Source: Olivibacter oleidegradans (GTDB lineage: Bacteria > Bacteroidota > Bacteroidia > Sphingobacteriales > Sphingobacteriaceae). From it: a stretch of 64,000 nt of DNA. Below, piece after piece: positions 7,583 through 16,620 of this stretch (the first letter of the stretch is position 1; every line of letters starts with the position of its first letter). The notes below the pieces were generated by a model that worked only from the letters and a program-made list of their open reading frames with translations, had not been told where the DNA came from and searched no databases. The position numbers and the translations under genes were made by a program. The stretch spans positions 1,798,001-1,862,000 of the forward strand of contig NZ_JBHLWO010000002.1 of the NCBI RefSeq assembly GCF_042432805.1. Direction: 5' to 3'.

Positions 7583-8542
7583 ATGAAAGCAGTTATTTTA
7601 AAAAAACAAGGGGGTGTTGATCAGCTATCAGTCGCTGAGCTTCCCATCCCGGTTCCGTCAAAAGATGAGCTGTTAATCAAAGTTTACGCCATTGGTATAA
7701 ACCCGACAGACATTTATGCCAGACAAAATGTAGCGTTAAATTATATCTTCAATAACGAAGAGCCCAAGATATTGGGTTGGGATGTCTCTGGTGTGGTTGT
7801 TGGTCATGGCGAGAATGTTACAGATTTCCACATCGGCGACTCCGTGTTCGGTTTATTAAACTTCCCTACTTTTACTTCGCCAGGCCATGCAAAAGCGTAT
7901 GCTGAGTATGTACTTGCGCGACCGGAAGACGTTACTTTAAAGCCGGATAATATTTCGCACGATGAAGCGTCGGCAGTTCCTTTGGCCGCATTGACGACGT
8001 GGCAGGCAATCAAAAAGTACCCAATTAAACCTGGAGATCGGGTATTTGTCACCGCAGCTGGCGGTGGCGTTGGTCATTTTGCAGTACAAATAGCCAAGTA
8101 TTTTGGTGCGCATGTAACTGCACTCGCCTCTGGAGCTAAGCGGGATTTTGTTAACAGCCTCGGTGCTGATGAGTTTATCGACTATCAAAGGACCAATTTC
8201 GTGAATGTACTTGCTCCTGTAGATTATGTGATAGAAGGTCTGCGTGATGAACATGTAGGACAGACACTGCGGATTGTTAAAAAGGGAGGGCATCTATTGA
8301 GTCTGTGGTCAAAGATTGACGGCACACAATGGGAGAAGCAGGCAAAGGCCGGTGGTATACATGCCTTCTATAATGCAGTGATGTCGAGCGGTAAGGACTT
8401 ATCGGAAATTGCAGTGCTTTTAAAAATGCGCAGACTTATTCCTCATGTATCAAAGAAGTTTACGCTTGAACAGATGCCGCTGGCGCACCTTGAAATGGAA
8501 AAAAACCACACGACCGGCAAGATCATTGTCAACCCTACCTGA
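7583..8542 (+). CDS. NADP-dependent zinc-free MDR oxidoreductase (quinone reductase type)
   Basis: 319 residues of the medium-chain dehydrogenase/reductase superfamily. The N-terminal GroES-like domain carries AIGINPTDIYARQN and GWDVSGVV. The Rossmann domain has the motif VTAAGGGVGHFAVQIAKYFG (near residue 158). The zinc-binding cysteines and histidine of alcohol dehydrogenases are missing, as in quinone oxidoreductases and enoyl reductases. The C-terminal HTTGKIIVNP is the usual ending of this group. Likely role: NADPH-dependent reduction of quinones or alpha,beta-unsaturated carbonyls in the cytoplasm. It is divergent from an HxlR gene, and an SDR gene follows 150 bases downstream. Confidence 0.92.
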   Translation: MKAVILKKQGGVDQLSVAELPIPVPSKDELLIKVYAIGINPTDIYARQNVALNYIFNNEEPKILGWDVSGVVVGHGENVTDFHIGDSVFGLLNFPTFTSPGHAKAYAEYVLARPEDVTLKPDNISHDEASAVPLAALTTWQAIKKYPIKPGDRVFVTAAGGGVGHFAVQIAKYFGAHVTALASGAKRDFVNSLGADEFIDYQRTNFVNVLAPVDYVIEGLRDEHVGQTLRIVKKGGHLLSLWSKIDGTQWEKQAKAGGIHAFYNAVMSSGKDLSEIAVLLKMRRLIPHVSKKFTLEQMPLAHLEMEKNHTTGKIIVNPT

Positions 8543-8694
8543 GAGCCTTCCTTTTTAGCACATAACGATCCAAAACCGACAGAATTACGATCGGTTTTAC
8601 TGAATATTCAGTTTCAGATTTATCGGAGATCGCAAAAGAAAACTTAAATAACAAAAAAAAGTGCACAGCACAATAAATTTTTAATTAAATTAAT

Positions 8695-9444
8695 ATGTCA
8701 ACGTTAAAAGAAAAAGTAGCTTTCGTAACCGGCGGTACGCGGGGCATGGGAGAAGCAATAGTGAAACGTTTAGCTAGAGAAGGCGCAACAGTCGCATTTA
8801 CCTATGTAAATTCAGAAGATAAAGCACAGCTCATAGCAAACGAAATTAATGGAGCGGGAGGAAAAGCCTTAGCGATAAAAGCAGATGGCGCTGTGAAAGG
8901 GGCGGTGAAAAATGCAATTGAACAGGCAGTTTCCGCTTTTACTAAAATAGATATATTGGTCAATAATGCGGCAGTTTCTGTAGCGGGACCAATTGAATCG
9001 GCCGATACGAGGGAAGATGAATATGACCGCCAGATAGATGTGAACATACGCTCTGTAGCAGAAGCGGTAAGAACAGTCCAAAAGTACATGCCCGACGGCG
9101 GTCGTATAATCAATATCGCCTCTGTTGGTGGAATCAGAATCGGCGGCTCCGGTTTATCAGATTATGTTTCCACAAAAGCAGCTGTTTCAGCCTATACACG
9201 TGGGCTGGCATGGGATCTTGCGCCGCGAAAAATTACCGTGAACAGCGTTGAACCAGGAGCAATCGATACCGACATGCTGCAAAAGGCTGATGACGATGCC
9301 CGCCAACAGTATATCAATGCCATACCTTTAAAGCGGTTTGGTAAACCGGAAGAAATCGCTGCAATGGTCAGCTTCCTCGCAGGGGATGAAGCAGGTTATA
9401 TTACCGGCAGCAGCTTCAAAGTAGATGGTGGTATATCAGCCTAA
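8695..9444 (+). CDS. SDR-family oxidoreductase (3-oxoacyl-ACP reductase-like)
   Basis: 249 residues. Motifs: TGGTRGMGEA (cofactor), ILVNNAAV (NNAG region, about residue 90), IINIASVGG and YVSTKAAV (catalytic Tyr and Lys near residues 156-160), GAIDTDM, and the C-terminal ITGSSFKVDGG. Glycine and basic residues after the first strand suggest NADP(H). Most such accessory copies are detoxifying carbonyl reductases rather than fatty-acid enzymes. It follows the MDR gene on the same strand by 152 bases, so co-transcription is possible, and a hairpin lies just after its stop. Confidence 0.9.
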   Translation: MSTLKEKVAFVTGGTRGMGEAIVKRLAREGATVAFTYVNSEDKAQLIANEINGAGGKALAIKADGAVKGAVKNAIEQAVSAFTKIDILVNNAAVSVAGPIESADTREDEYDRQIDVNIRSVAEAVRTVQKYMPDGGRIINIASVGGIRIGGSGLSDYVSTKAAVSAYTRGLAWDLAPRKITVNSVEPGAIDTDMLQKADDDARQQYINAIPLKRFGKPEEIAAMVSFLAGDEAGYITGSSFKVDGGISA

Positions 9445-9458
9445 GCGAAAGTCTTTTT

Positions 9459-9489
9459 GCAAAACCATCGCATGTGGCGGTGGCTTTGC
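9459..9489 (+). terminator. Hairpin after SDR gene, weak terminator candidate
   Basis: GCAAAACCATCGC and GCGGTGGCTTTGC pair over 13 positions with one mismatch and one G-U, loop ATGTG. No T run follows on the plus strand, so factor-dependent or no termination is possible. Confidence 0.4.
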
Positions 9490-9546
9490 AAGATAGAAAA
9501 GGTTATAGCATACAAACTTCGCCTACTTCGGTGCCTTATAGCCGAT

Positions 9547-9669
9547 TTATATTTTTTTGGTAATGTTTGCAAGAATTTCTGTAGTTTCATCTCTAAGCAC
9601 AGGATTTAGTATTTGTCAATCAATATTGCCAATCATTTTGCTGGAAGAAACCATACCCTTCGCTCCCAT
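9547..9669 (-). pseudogene. Short gene remnant with in-frame stop
   Basis: The minus frame reads MGAKGMVSSSKMIGNID, a TGA stop, then QILNPVLRDETTEILANITK and a final stop. Continuity of coding-like sequence across the stop suggests a decayed C-terminus. The family is not recognised. The rest of 9490-9912 shows nothing I can support. Confidence 0.25.
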
Positions 9670-9912
9670 TTGTATGTTTTTCTTATCCTGAACTCACGCT
9701 AATAAAAATTTGAATGGGGTTAATAACTTTTGATGCGTCATCATTATCACCGACGGATGATGTTTTTCATTTGTCGATGCCTTTAAACACCTGAATATAC
9801 AACGGAAAAGTGTGTACAAATCTTTCATAACGGACCCTTTATGACGATCGGTTATTTTTGAAAAATTTTACAACAGAAAGCCAAATTATTCGATAGGATA
9901 AATATCCTTGAA

Positions 9913-10245
9913 CTATAGACCATGCTGAAATCTCAATCTCACTTCTTCTTCGGTTCGCGGTAAAAGTTTCTCTAACATTTCTACTGCTGCGCCCTGCACT
10001 TCTTCTATAAAAGGCCGAAGCTCACTGTTATAGTTGTTAAAGGCTGATTGAAAATTCCCAGGGTGTTTTTCAAAAGCATCTGCCAATGCTGTTGCACCTA
10101 TAATGGCTAACGAACCGCCCATACCTGCTGCAGGAGAAGCACAATAGCCGGCATCCCCTACCAGCGCCACCCTCCCTTTTGTCCTTGGAAGGAACCAACT
10201 ATATTTTCCGTGTAAGCTGAGGGGGTATATGTGTAAAAAGTTCAT
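9913..10245 (-). pseudogene. FAD-dependent monooxygenase, C-terminal fragment
   Basis: 110 residues carrying the second FAD motif of PHBH/TetX-like monooxygenases: KGRVALVGDAGYCASPAAGM followed by GGSLAIIGATALADAF, and the usual end PRTEEEVRLRFQ. Intact relatives are near 390 residues with an N-terminal GxGxxG, which is absent: upstream to 10310 the frame stays open (NLDINLSVAIEGNRKQ) but resembles no part of the family. The gene has lost its first two thirds and cannot bind FAD normally. Confidence 0.82.
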
Positions 10246-10458
10246 ATCTTGAATCTGTTTTCTATTACCTTCAATGGCAACGCTAAGGTTGATGTCTAAA
10301 TTGATTACTTAGCAATACACGATGCACTTTCTGCTACATATTTGGTACAATAAAGGGAACATTTCGGATTAAAGTATCCAAAGTAAACTACTAAAACGAT
10401 TAAAAAAAGGATTCTTACATATTATTATAACTCTAGTATATCATCTAAAACAATTATT

Positions 10459-11052
10459 ATGAAGAATTTTTCCGTCAACTTATTTGTGGCTGCTTTATGT
10501 TTATTTATATCTGTTACGCAAAAGGGCTTTGCCCAGAGTGGTGGCAGTTTGTATCTGGGATATGGGATTGCGACTGCTAACTCTATAGAGGACGTCATTA
10601 CGGATATAGTCATCACAACTGCTACAGGAGGCTCATACAGGGTAACTGATTCTAAATATAGTGGTGCAATTTTCGGAGGGTATAGAAGCTACATAATTGA
10701 GAAATTGGAGTTTGGTGGGACATTTGTTTATGAAAATGCCAGTAAAGATCTTTTAACGGAATCTGAGGGTACAAGTAGTATATCCACTAAAACTTATGCA
10801 GTGTTAGCAGAGCTTAAATATAATTACATTAACCACCAGCATTTTAGGCTACATTCTGGTATTGGCGCCGGTGTTGCACATGCTCGTACATCTGCTGAAG
10901 ACGATGTAAGGGTTGAAAAGGATAAAACAACCGATTTCGCTTACCAGATAGATGCCATAGGTGTTAGTTACGGAAAAGCATTCAGTGTCTCTTTAAACAT
11001 CGGTTATGGTTATAAAGGACTTGCTAATCTCGGGTTGGCATATAAACTTTAA
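10459..11052 (+). CDS. Secreted outer-membrane beta-barrel-like protein
   Basis: 197 residues. A Sec signal peptide (MKNFSVNLFVAALCLFISV, cleavage probably after GFAQ at residue 26) is followed by alternating strands rich in Gly and aromatic residues (LYLGYGIATANS, IFGGYRSYII, GYGYKGLANLGLAYKL). The last strand, ending in hydrophobic residues, fits a small 8-stranded barrel of the OMP_b-brl type. Function unknown. No neighbour suggests an operon. Confidence 0.7.
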   Translation: MKNFSVNLFVAALCLFISVTQKGFAQSGGSLYLGYGIATANSIEDVITDIVITTATGGSYRVTDSKYSGAIFGGYRSYIIEKLEFGGTFVYENASKDLLTESEGTSSISTKTYAVLAELKYNYINHQHFRLHSGIGAGVAHARTSAEDDVRVEKDKTTDFAYQIDAIGVSYGKAFSVSLNIGYGYKGLANLGLAYKL

Positions 11053-11277
11053 TGCTAGGATCACAAGAAAAAGCGCTCAGAATATACCAGCATCATTGTT
11101 TCTAGCTCAATGATTACCGGTATATGATGGTGCCAATGGAATAGTTACAATTACTTCCGTACCATTTGCGTTTGAATTTGAACTTTAAAAAACAACCTTC
11201 GTTCCCAGCGTATGGCAAGGAAAAATCACCGCTTCGCAGAAAAAATAAAATTATTATCTTGTCCGTTAAAACAGTTT

Positions 11278-12366
11278 ATGATGAGCTATATTTCCGTTCT
11301 AACATTAAGTTTCTTATCACTAATTTTCGCACTTGATAGCTTTGGCCAAGAGGCCAAAACGGTCTTTATAGATGCGCGTGAGCTTACATTAGTGGGCAAG
11401 GTGCGTCATAAAGGTCCGTTCTACCATCGTTTGGACACAGTTGCAACTCCCAATCTTCCGAAAGCGGTAAAAGCTTTAGCTACACATTCTGCTGGTCTGG
11501 CCATTACCTTTGAGACCACCAGTTCCAAAATAGCGGCTAAATGGTGTACAGACTCTAGAGTTCCAACAGATAATATGACAGGACTGGCCGTTGAGGGCAT
11601 GGACCTTTATATTAAACGAAATGACCGATGGCAATATGCAGGTGTCGCTCGCCCAAAATCCCATGAGTGCAATGAGGTTGAAATTGTAGCGAATATGGCA
11701 GCCGGGAATAAAACATGCCTGCTTTTCCTCCCTACTTATGATGAGACTATATCACTTCAAATTGGTGTAGATTCCGGGGCAACCATTAGCCCAGCCGGTA
11801 ACCCATTTAAAAAAAATATTGTGATTTATGGTTCGAGCATTGTACAGGGAGCATCTGCAAGCCGACCTGGTTTATCTTATCCTGCAAGGCTCTCGCGGGA
11901 AACAGGACTAAACTTTATTAATCTTGGTTTCAGTGGGAGTGCAAAAATGGAAATTGACGTTGCGAATTTAATATCTGATCTGTCGATGGACGCTTTAATC
12001 CTTGATTGCGTCCCCAATCCGTCGCCGGAGGAAGTGCTAACAAGAACAGCTGATTTCGTTACTACCATTCGCAAAAAACATCCTAAAATACCCATCATCG
12101 CCATACAAAGCATAGCAAGAGAAAAGGGAAATTTTGACACCGAAGTTGCCACCAAAGTACTGCTAAAAAACAACTATTTTGAGGCAGAGATCAAAAAGCT
12201 GCAAAAACACGACCCGAACTTGTATCTTATCTATGCGGAGGGCCTATTAGGGGGTGATCAGGAAGGGACTACAGACGGTATTCACCCCAACGATCTTGGG
12301 TTCGACCGGATGCTTCAGAAGATCCGCCCCATGATTTTAAAAATTCTCCAGCCTTATGGAATCTGA
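11278..12366 (+). CDS. SGNH/GDSL-family hydrolase with N-terminal beta-sandwich
   Basis: 362 residues from ATG 11278 (MMSYISVLTLSFLSLIFALD, a signal peptide); an ATG at 11212 adds 22 charged residues without a role. Residues of about 30-170 form the jelly-roll domain usual before SGNH esterases of this group. The catalytic domain starts at IVIYGSSIVQGASASRPGL (nucleophile Ser in block I); block V is seen in TTDGIHPNDLGF (Asp and His of the triad). Secreted carbohydrate esterases of this kind often remove acetyl groups from glycans; the substrate is inference. It stands alone. Confidence 0.85.
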   Translation: MMSYISVLTLSFLSLIFALDSFGQEAKTVFIDARELTLVGKVRHKGPFYHRLDTVATPNLPKAVKALATHSAGLAITFETTSSKIAAKWCTDSRVPTDNMTGLAVEGMDLYIKRNDRWQYAGVARPKSHECNEVEIVANMAAGNKTCLLFLPTYDETISLQIGVDSGATISPAGNPFKKNIVIYGSSIVQGASASRPGLSYPARLSRETGLNFINLGFSGSAKMEIDVANLISDLSMDALILDCVPNPSPEEVLTRTADFVTTIRKKHPKIPIIAIQSIAREKGNFDTEVATKVLLKNNYFEAEIKKLQKHDPNLYLIYAEGLLGGDQEGTTDGIHPNDLGFDRMLQKIRPMILKILQPYGI

Positions 12367-12431
12367 CCTATTACAGAGCCACAGCAATTAGCTGAACACC
12401 TAGGTGGCTAATTGCTTGCTATTGAATCGGG

Positions 12432-12622
12432 GTACTTTTAAATCATTATGGCAAATACATCGGACCTTATAAAAACCATAATATTTCGTTCATTTGTAGA
12501 AAAGGCCCTATCATTGTAATATTATTCTATTCCTACCTTTTGGCTCAGGGTGGTAGATTTGACAAAATTACATCGTGATAATAATTTACGCTATGTTTAA
12601 TGATAAGCTTAATATTCATCTT
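12432..12622. repeat. Diverged direct repeat, copy 2 (GNAT promoter and 5' codons)
   Basis: Partner of 6895-7080 in the same orientation. Here the repeat leads directly into the GNAT start codon at 12593, so this is probably the source and the other copy the truncated remnant. Confidence 0.75.
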
Positions 12623-13084
12623 CGAAAGACTAAAGTTTCAGATCTGGAAAGTTTATTTCGGTTTCAACTGGATCCGGATGCAAATTATCTGGCAGCATTT
12701 ACGTCAAAAGATCCAACTAATAAAAGTGCATATTTGGAAAAATACACCAAGTTGTTAAATGACCCTACTGTTAACAACTTTACCATTGTTGTGGATGGGA
12801 TCATCGTGGGAAGCGTAGCGAAATTTGTTATGGAAGGAAATGCCGAAATTACTTATTGGATAGGCAAGAAGTATTGGAAAAAAGGCATTACATCCTATGC
12901 TTTAAAGCACTTTCTTGCCATCGAAACTACACGTCCTATTTTCGCACGCGTTGCGTTTGATAATTTTGGTTCTCGGAGAGTTTTAGAGAAGTGCGGCTTT
13001 GTAAAAATCGGTACAGACAGGGGCTACGCTAATGCACGACAACTGGAGATAGAAGAGGTTATTTACAGGCTGGATAATTTTTAA
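12593..13084 (+). CDS. GNAT-family N-acetyltransferase (RimJ/RimL-like)
   Basis: 163 residues from ATG 12593 (MFNDKLNIHLRKTKVSDLES); the longer frame would use a GTG at 12575. Motifs of the acetyltransf_3 group: AEITYWIGKKYWKKGITSYA (acetyl-CoA loop region, about residues 85-104) and RVAFDNFGSRRVLEKCGFVK (conserved N-x-x-S-x-x-V-x-E-K-x-G-F, about residues 124-143). Acceptor unknown. The upstream DNA is a repeat also found at 6895. Confidence 0.88.
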   Translation: MFNDKLNIHLRKTKVSDLESLFRFQLDPDANYLAAFTSKDPTNKSAYLEKYTKLLNDPTVNNFTIVVDGIIVGSVAKFVMEGNAEITYWIGKKYWKKGITSYALKHFLAIETTRPIFARVAFDNFGSRRVLEKCGFVKIGTDRGYANARQLEIEEVIYRLDNF

Positions 13085-13192
13085 CAGCGTTTATTCCAGC
13101 CTGTAGTAGAGCAGCGCAAATAATCAATAACTAAACGTATTCATTTCTTAAAGTGTGTATCGCGTTTGTATTCATTTTGATTTCAGATCATC

Positions 13193-13762
13193 TTACTGTA
13201 ACTGCAACTCAGCATCTGCGACAATAAAAACGCTATCACCTACCAATTTTTCAGGAAACTTGCTGCCTATTTCGAAATCAGAACGACTAATCGTACCGGT
13301 AACCTGAAAACCCGCCGTTCTTTTTTTCGTTACTGTATTGTTTATTGTCCCATTGTGTACCATCTCCATCGTAACCTGTTTGGTTACATCATGCATCGTC
13401 AACATTCCGGTAACAGAATATCTATTTTCATCGATTCTGGATATAGATTTACTTTTAAACTGAATAGTTGGATAGCTTTCCGCATCAAAGAAGTCCTTAT
13501 CTTTCAGATGCTTGTCGCGTGCTTCTACTTCTGTATCAATTGAGCTGATTTCAGCCCTTAATGCTATCACGGCGTCACTGAAATCCGGCTTCGCGGCTTT
13601 AACCTCTATTTCAAAGTCTTTAAAAATGCCATTGACCTCAGAAATCTGCATATGCTCTATCCTAAAACCCAATCTTGAATGCTCCGGGTCGCTTTTCCAC
13701 TTTTGTGCCGAAGCACACAGCGTTGTAATCGCAAGAAAAAAAGTTAATTTAAATCTTTTCAT
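13193..13762 (-). CDS. YceI-family periplasmic lipid/isoprenoid-binding protein
   Basis: 189 residues with signal peptide MKRFKLTFFLAITTLCASA. The YceI lipocalin-like barrel is recognised from WKSDPEHSRLGFRIEHMQIS (residues 22-41), EVEARDKHLKDKDFFDAESY and FKSKSI, and GTISRSDFEIG near the end. Members bind polyisoprenoids or fatty-acid-like ligands. In Bacteroidota they are often stress-associated. An amidohydrolase gene lies upstream on the same strand with a 118-base gap. Confidence 0.92.
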   Translation of the reverse strand: MKRFKLTFFLAITTLCASAQKWKSDPEHSRLGFRIEHMQISEVNGIFKDFEIEVKAAKPDFSDAVIALRAEISSIDTEVEARDKHLKDKDFFDAESYPTIQFKSKSISRIDENRYSVTGMLTMHDVTKQVTMEMVHNGTINNTVTKKRTAGFQVTGTISRSDFEIGSKFPEKLVGDSVFIVADAELQLQ

Positions 13763-13880
13763 AAATTGAGTTTGTTTTGTAAAACAGTGCCAGTTTTAAT
13801 TGGCACTGTCTTACACGAAAGTTGGCAAAAGGGAGTAATCCGTTATTTAGAAACACACAGAGGTCGTTAAATCATAAACT

Positions 13881-15686
13881 TTAATCCTTGTTATTATAAA
13901 ACCCGCCATAATATTTGAATGGCGACCATACGGGAAGTGTTTCAGGTAATTTCGGGGACAGGCTTTTATACTCGTCTGCGCCAAAAACCACCCTGCCGTC
14001 TACGACGGTCAATAAGGAGGAGATTGTTTTTATTTCATCATCCGGTATGGTAAAATAATCTTTATTAAGCAAGACGAAATCTGCGAAATGACCCGGAATG
14101 ATTTTTCCCATTTCACGCTCTTGATCTTCAAACCAGGTTGGGGCTACCGTAAACAATTTTAAGGCTTCTTCTCTTGTTAACCGATTATTTTTTGCCAATA
14201 TTTCAGCACCCGACACTGATTTCCCTGTGGTCATCCAACTTATGCCTATCCATGGATTAAAGGAAGCGACCCTAAATGCATCCGTCGTCATCGTAAGTGG
14301 AACACCGCTATCATACAAATCACGTAATCTCGGGGTTTGTGATGCTTTCTCTGCTCCATAGGTTTTTACAAAAGCTTCGCCGTGCATGGCCAGCTTTGTA
14401 TCTAAAGCGATACCGCCCCCTAGTTTTTTTACTCTGGCAGCATTCTCAAGAGATATCGTTTCGGCATGTTCAATACTCCAGCGTAAACCGTCCAATGGTG
14501 TCTTTTTGTTTATTGCTTCGAGTTCGTCGAGGAACGGAGTTATATTTTCGTCGTAGCTGATGTGCATGCGAAAAGGGATTCCTTTCTCAACGAGCTTGGT
14601 AATGTCTTCTCTAATGTAACGGCGCATTACTTCCTTATCGATAATTACAGCTGGTCTGTCGAAGTTTTCATGGTCATGTAGTTCCATTCTAAGCAATTCG
14701 CCGGCACCTTCATATTCATGACCATGTGCCATAGTCGGATGCAGATTCTCTCCCGGACTGATAGGGGATTTCTTTATTACCGCGTTAATTTCTGCATCTA
14801 CCAAACTAGCGCTGTTCGTATCACCGTACTGAAGGTCTATGAATGGCATCCTTATGTTTAGACGATTCTCCTTCGCCAGTTGTTGTATTTGAGTATGTCC
14901 GTGAGGATGGCCGATCAAAGCGGCTCCATCAACAGCTGAAGTAACTCCAAAGCGGTTCAGACTATTTATTACATTTGCAATTGAACTAAGCTGCTCATCA
15001 CTTGAAGGCTGTGGCACCATCGCTTCCAGTGAGATAAACGTAAATGTATACCCGTCTACGACCCCTGTATAATTTCCTTTCTTGTCCTTTTCGAATACCG
15101 TACCCGGCAACGCCGGAAAACGATCGGTACCTACTCCAAAAGCTTTCATAGCCATTTCGTTTAAAAATGCCCGGTTGTAAGCATACTGTACAATCGCAGG
15201 TCTGTTCGGAACTGCCTTTCGAATTTCTTCGATGGTGGGCAATCGATTTTCTTTAAACTGGTATGGCGACCAACCCCCGATCACTTTTACCCATTGGCCC
15301 TCAGGAGTTCGTTCTGCCTGCTCACTTAACATTTCCAATGCACGCTTCAAAGTCGGCACGCCTTCCCATCTGACATTGTAATTGTAACTCCTATCATTTA
15401 ATATATGGATGTGGGCATCATTGATACCAGGTATCAACCGCTTACCACCTGCATTGATGACCTTGGTGCTATTGTCTTTCAATTTCAATATCTCGACATC
15501 TGTGCCTACAGCATAAATTTTACCTCGTTTTACTGCGAGTGCAGAAGCTTCGGGTTTGGTTAGGCTTCCGGTAGTGATCTTTGCATTAAACACGATCATA
15601 TCGGCACCGATCAATTGTTCAGTGGTTTGTGCTCTACTGTATACAATGCTGATTATAGCTGTTGCTAGAACGATTAGTCTTCTCAT
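13881..15686 (-). CDS. Secreted amidohydrolase, YtcJ-like
   Basis: 601 residues with a signal peptide (MRRLIVLATAIISIVYSRAQ). Amidohydrolase-3 layout: N-terminal beta-sandwich, then the metal motif GINDAHIHIL (HxH, about residues 89-95), the long central insert, an SIEHAE histidine (about residue 412), TTDAF (Asp, about residue 466) and the closing GHFADFVLLNKD. Such proteins hydrolyse cyclic amides or N-acyl compounds; the natural substrate is mostly unknown. The paired boxes at 15786-15818 lie 100 bases upstream. Confidence 0.9.
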   Translation of the reverse strand: MRRLIVLATAIISIVYSRAQTTEQLIGADMIVFNAKITTGSLTKPEASALAVKRGKIYAVGTDVEILKLKDNSTKVINAGGKRLIPGINDAHIHILNDRSYNYNVRWEGVPTLKRALEMLSEQAERTPEGQWVKVIGGWSPYQFKENRLPTIEEIRKAVPNRPAIVQYAYNRAFLNEMAMKAFGVGTDRFPALPGTVFEKDKKGNYTGVVDGYTFTFISLEAMVPQPSSDEQLSSIANVINSLNRFGVTSAVDGAALIGHPHGHTQIQQLAKENRLNIRMPFIDLQYGDTNSASLVDAEINAVIKKSPISPGENLHPTMAHGHEYEGAGELLRMELHDHENFDRPAVIIDKEVMRRYIREDITKLVEKGIPFRMHISYDENITPFLDELEAINKKTPLDGLRWSIEHAETISLENAARVKKLGGGIALDTKLAMHGEAFVKTYGAEKASQTPRLRDLYDSGVPLTMTTDAFRVASFNPWIGISWMTTGKSVSGAEILAKNNRLTREEALKLFTVAPTWFEDQEREMGKIIPGHFADFVLLNKDYFTIPDDEIKTISSLLTVVDGRVVFGADEYKSLSPKLPETLPVWSPFKYYGGFYNNKD

Positions 15687-15785
15687 AGTTTACTATTAAA
15701 AATTAATTTTTGATTGTCCTGTAATTCTTTAAATGGCACTCGGATATTTAATCCAAAATTAATTTTCCTCAAAATGTTAGAAGAT

Positions 15786-15818
15786 GACATTTGCCTAAAA
15801 ATTCAATCGGCAAATGTC
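15786..15818 (-). promoter_or_regulatory. Paired 10-bp box upstream of the amidohydrolase
   Basis: Read on the minus strand: GACATTTGCC, 13 nt, GGCAAATGTC, then ATCTT. The arms are perfect inverted copies. The same box pair with the same spacing occurs at 18998-19030 and 20617-20649. Confidence 0.6.
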
Positions 15819-15981
15819 TACGTATCAGGAATAACAGCTGTTTTGGGTAATGAACGGTACCCAACCGGAGTGTGAAGTTGTTGTCCGGCGTTTGGCACTA
15901 TGCCTGTTGAAAAAATAAAAAAAGCAAATTACTAAGTCGAAGTCAAGACCATATGCCTCGTTATCAGTTTCTATTTAGCTT

Positions 15982-16515
15982 TCACCGCTTTCTTCGATAA
16001 TGCAATTGTGTCAATCCGGTATCGTAGGGTTTTGTGGTTAGGAGTTCAAGCATTTGTTCAGGCCTTTCGTCCTTAAAAAGTCTTGTTCCATCGCCTAACA
16101 AAATCGGTATAACGGAAATTATAAACTCGTCTATTAAGTCATGCTTTAACAACTCATTTATTATTTCTGCTCCCCCATCACAATAAATGTTCTTGCCGTT
16201 TTCAGATTTTAGTCTTTTTACCAATTCCACCAAATCTCCTGTGTAAAAAATTGTTCTACCTGCATTTGGTCGTTGATTTCTTGTTATTACATAAACATCT
16301 CTCTGCCCGTTGTCATAATGAGAAGAACCGACTTCTTTGAGGACATAATCATAGGTTTTTCTACCAACAATTAATGTGTCGACTGTATCTGTGAACGAAG
16401 TATAGCCATAATCTTCGCCCTCTTTTTCGACAAGTTTTAGAAAATTGAGGTCGTCATTAGGTTTTGCAATGTAACCATCTAAACTCATCGCAATGAAAAG
16501 TGATATTTTTCGCAT
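15982..16515 (-). CDS. Dihydrofolate reductase-family (RibD C-terminal) protein
   Basis: 177 residues: ISLFIAMSLDGYIAKPNDDL at the N-terminus, TLIVGRKTYDYVL (about residues 47-59), NIYCDGGAEIINELLKHDLI and VIPILLGDGTRLF toward the C-terminus. These match the YyaP/YwjB group of the DHFR fold, probably NADPH-dependent reductases of unknown substrate. It is not a housekeeping folA, whose motifs differ. Confidence 0.88.
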   Translation of the reverse strand: MRKISLFIAMSLDGYIAKPNDDLNFLKLVEKEGEDYGYTSFTDTVDTLIVGRKTYDYVLKEVGSSHYDNGQRDVYVITRNQRPNAGRTIFYTGDLVELVKRLKSENGKNIYCDGGAEIINELLKHDLIDEFIISVIPILLGDGTRLFKDERPEQMLELLTTKPYDTGLTQLHYRRKR

Positions 16516-16620
16516 TTTCCTTTATTTTAATGTTTCTACAAAAATAGTTTTAGATAACTATTGGCACTTTGGAAAAATGCGACAAAATTAAACCGATTAC
16601 ATTTAGTCAGGTAATAAATA

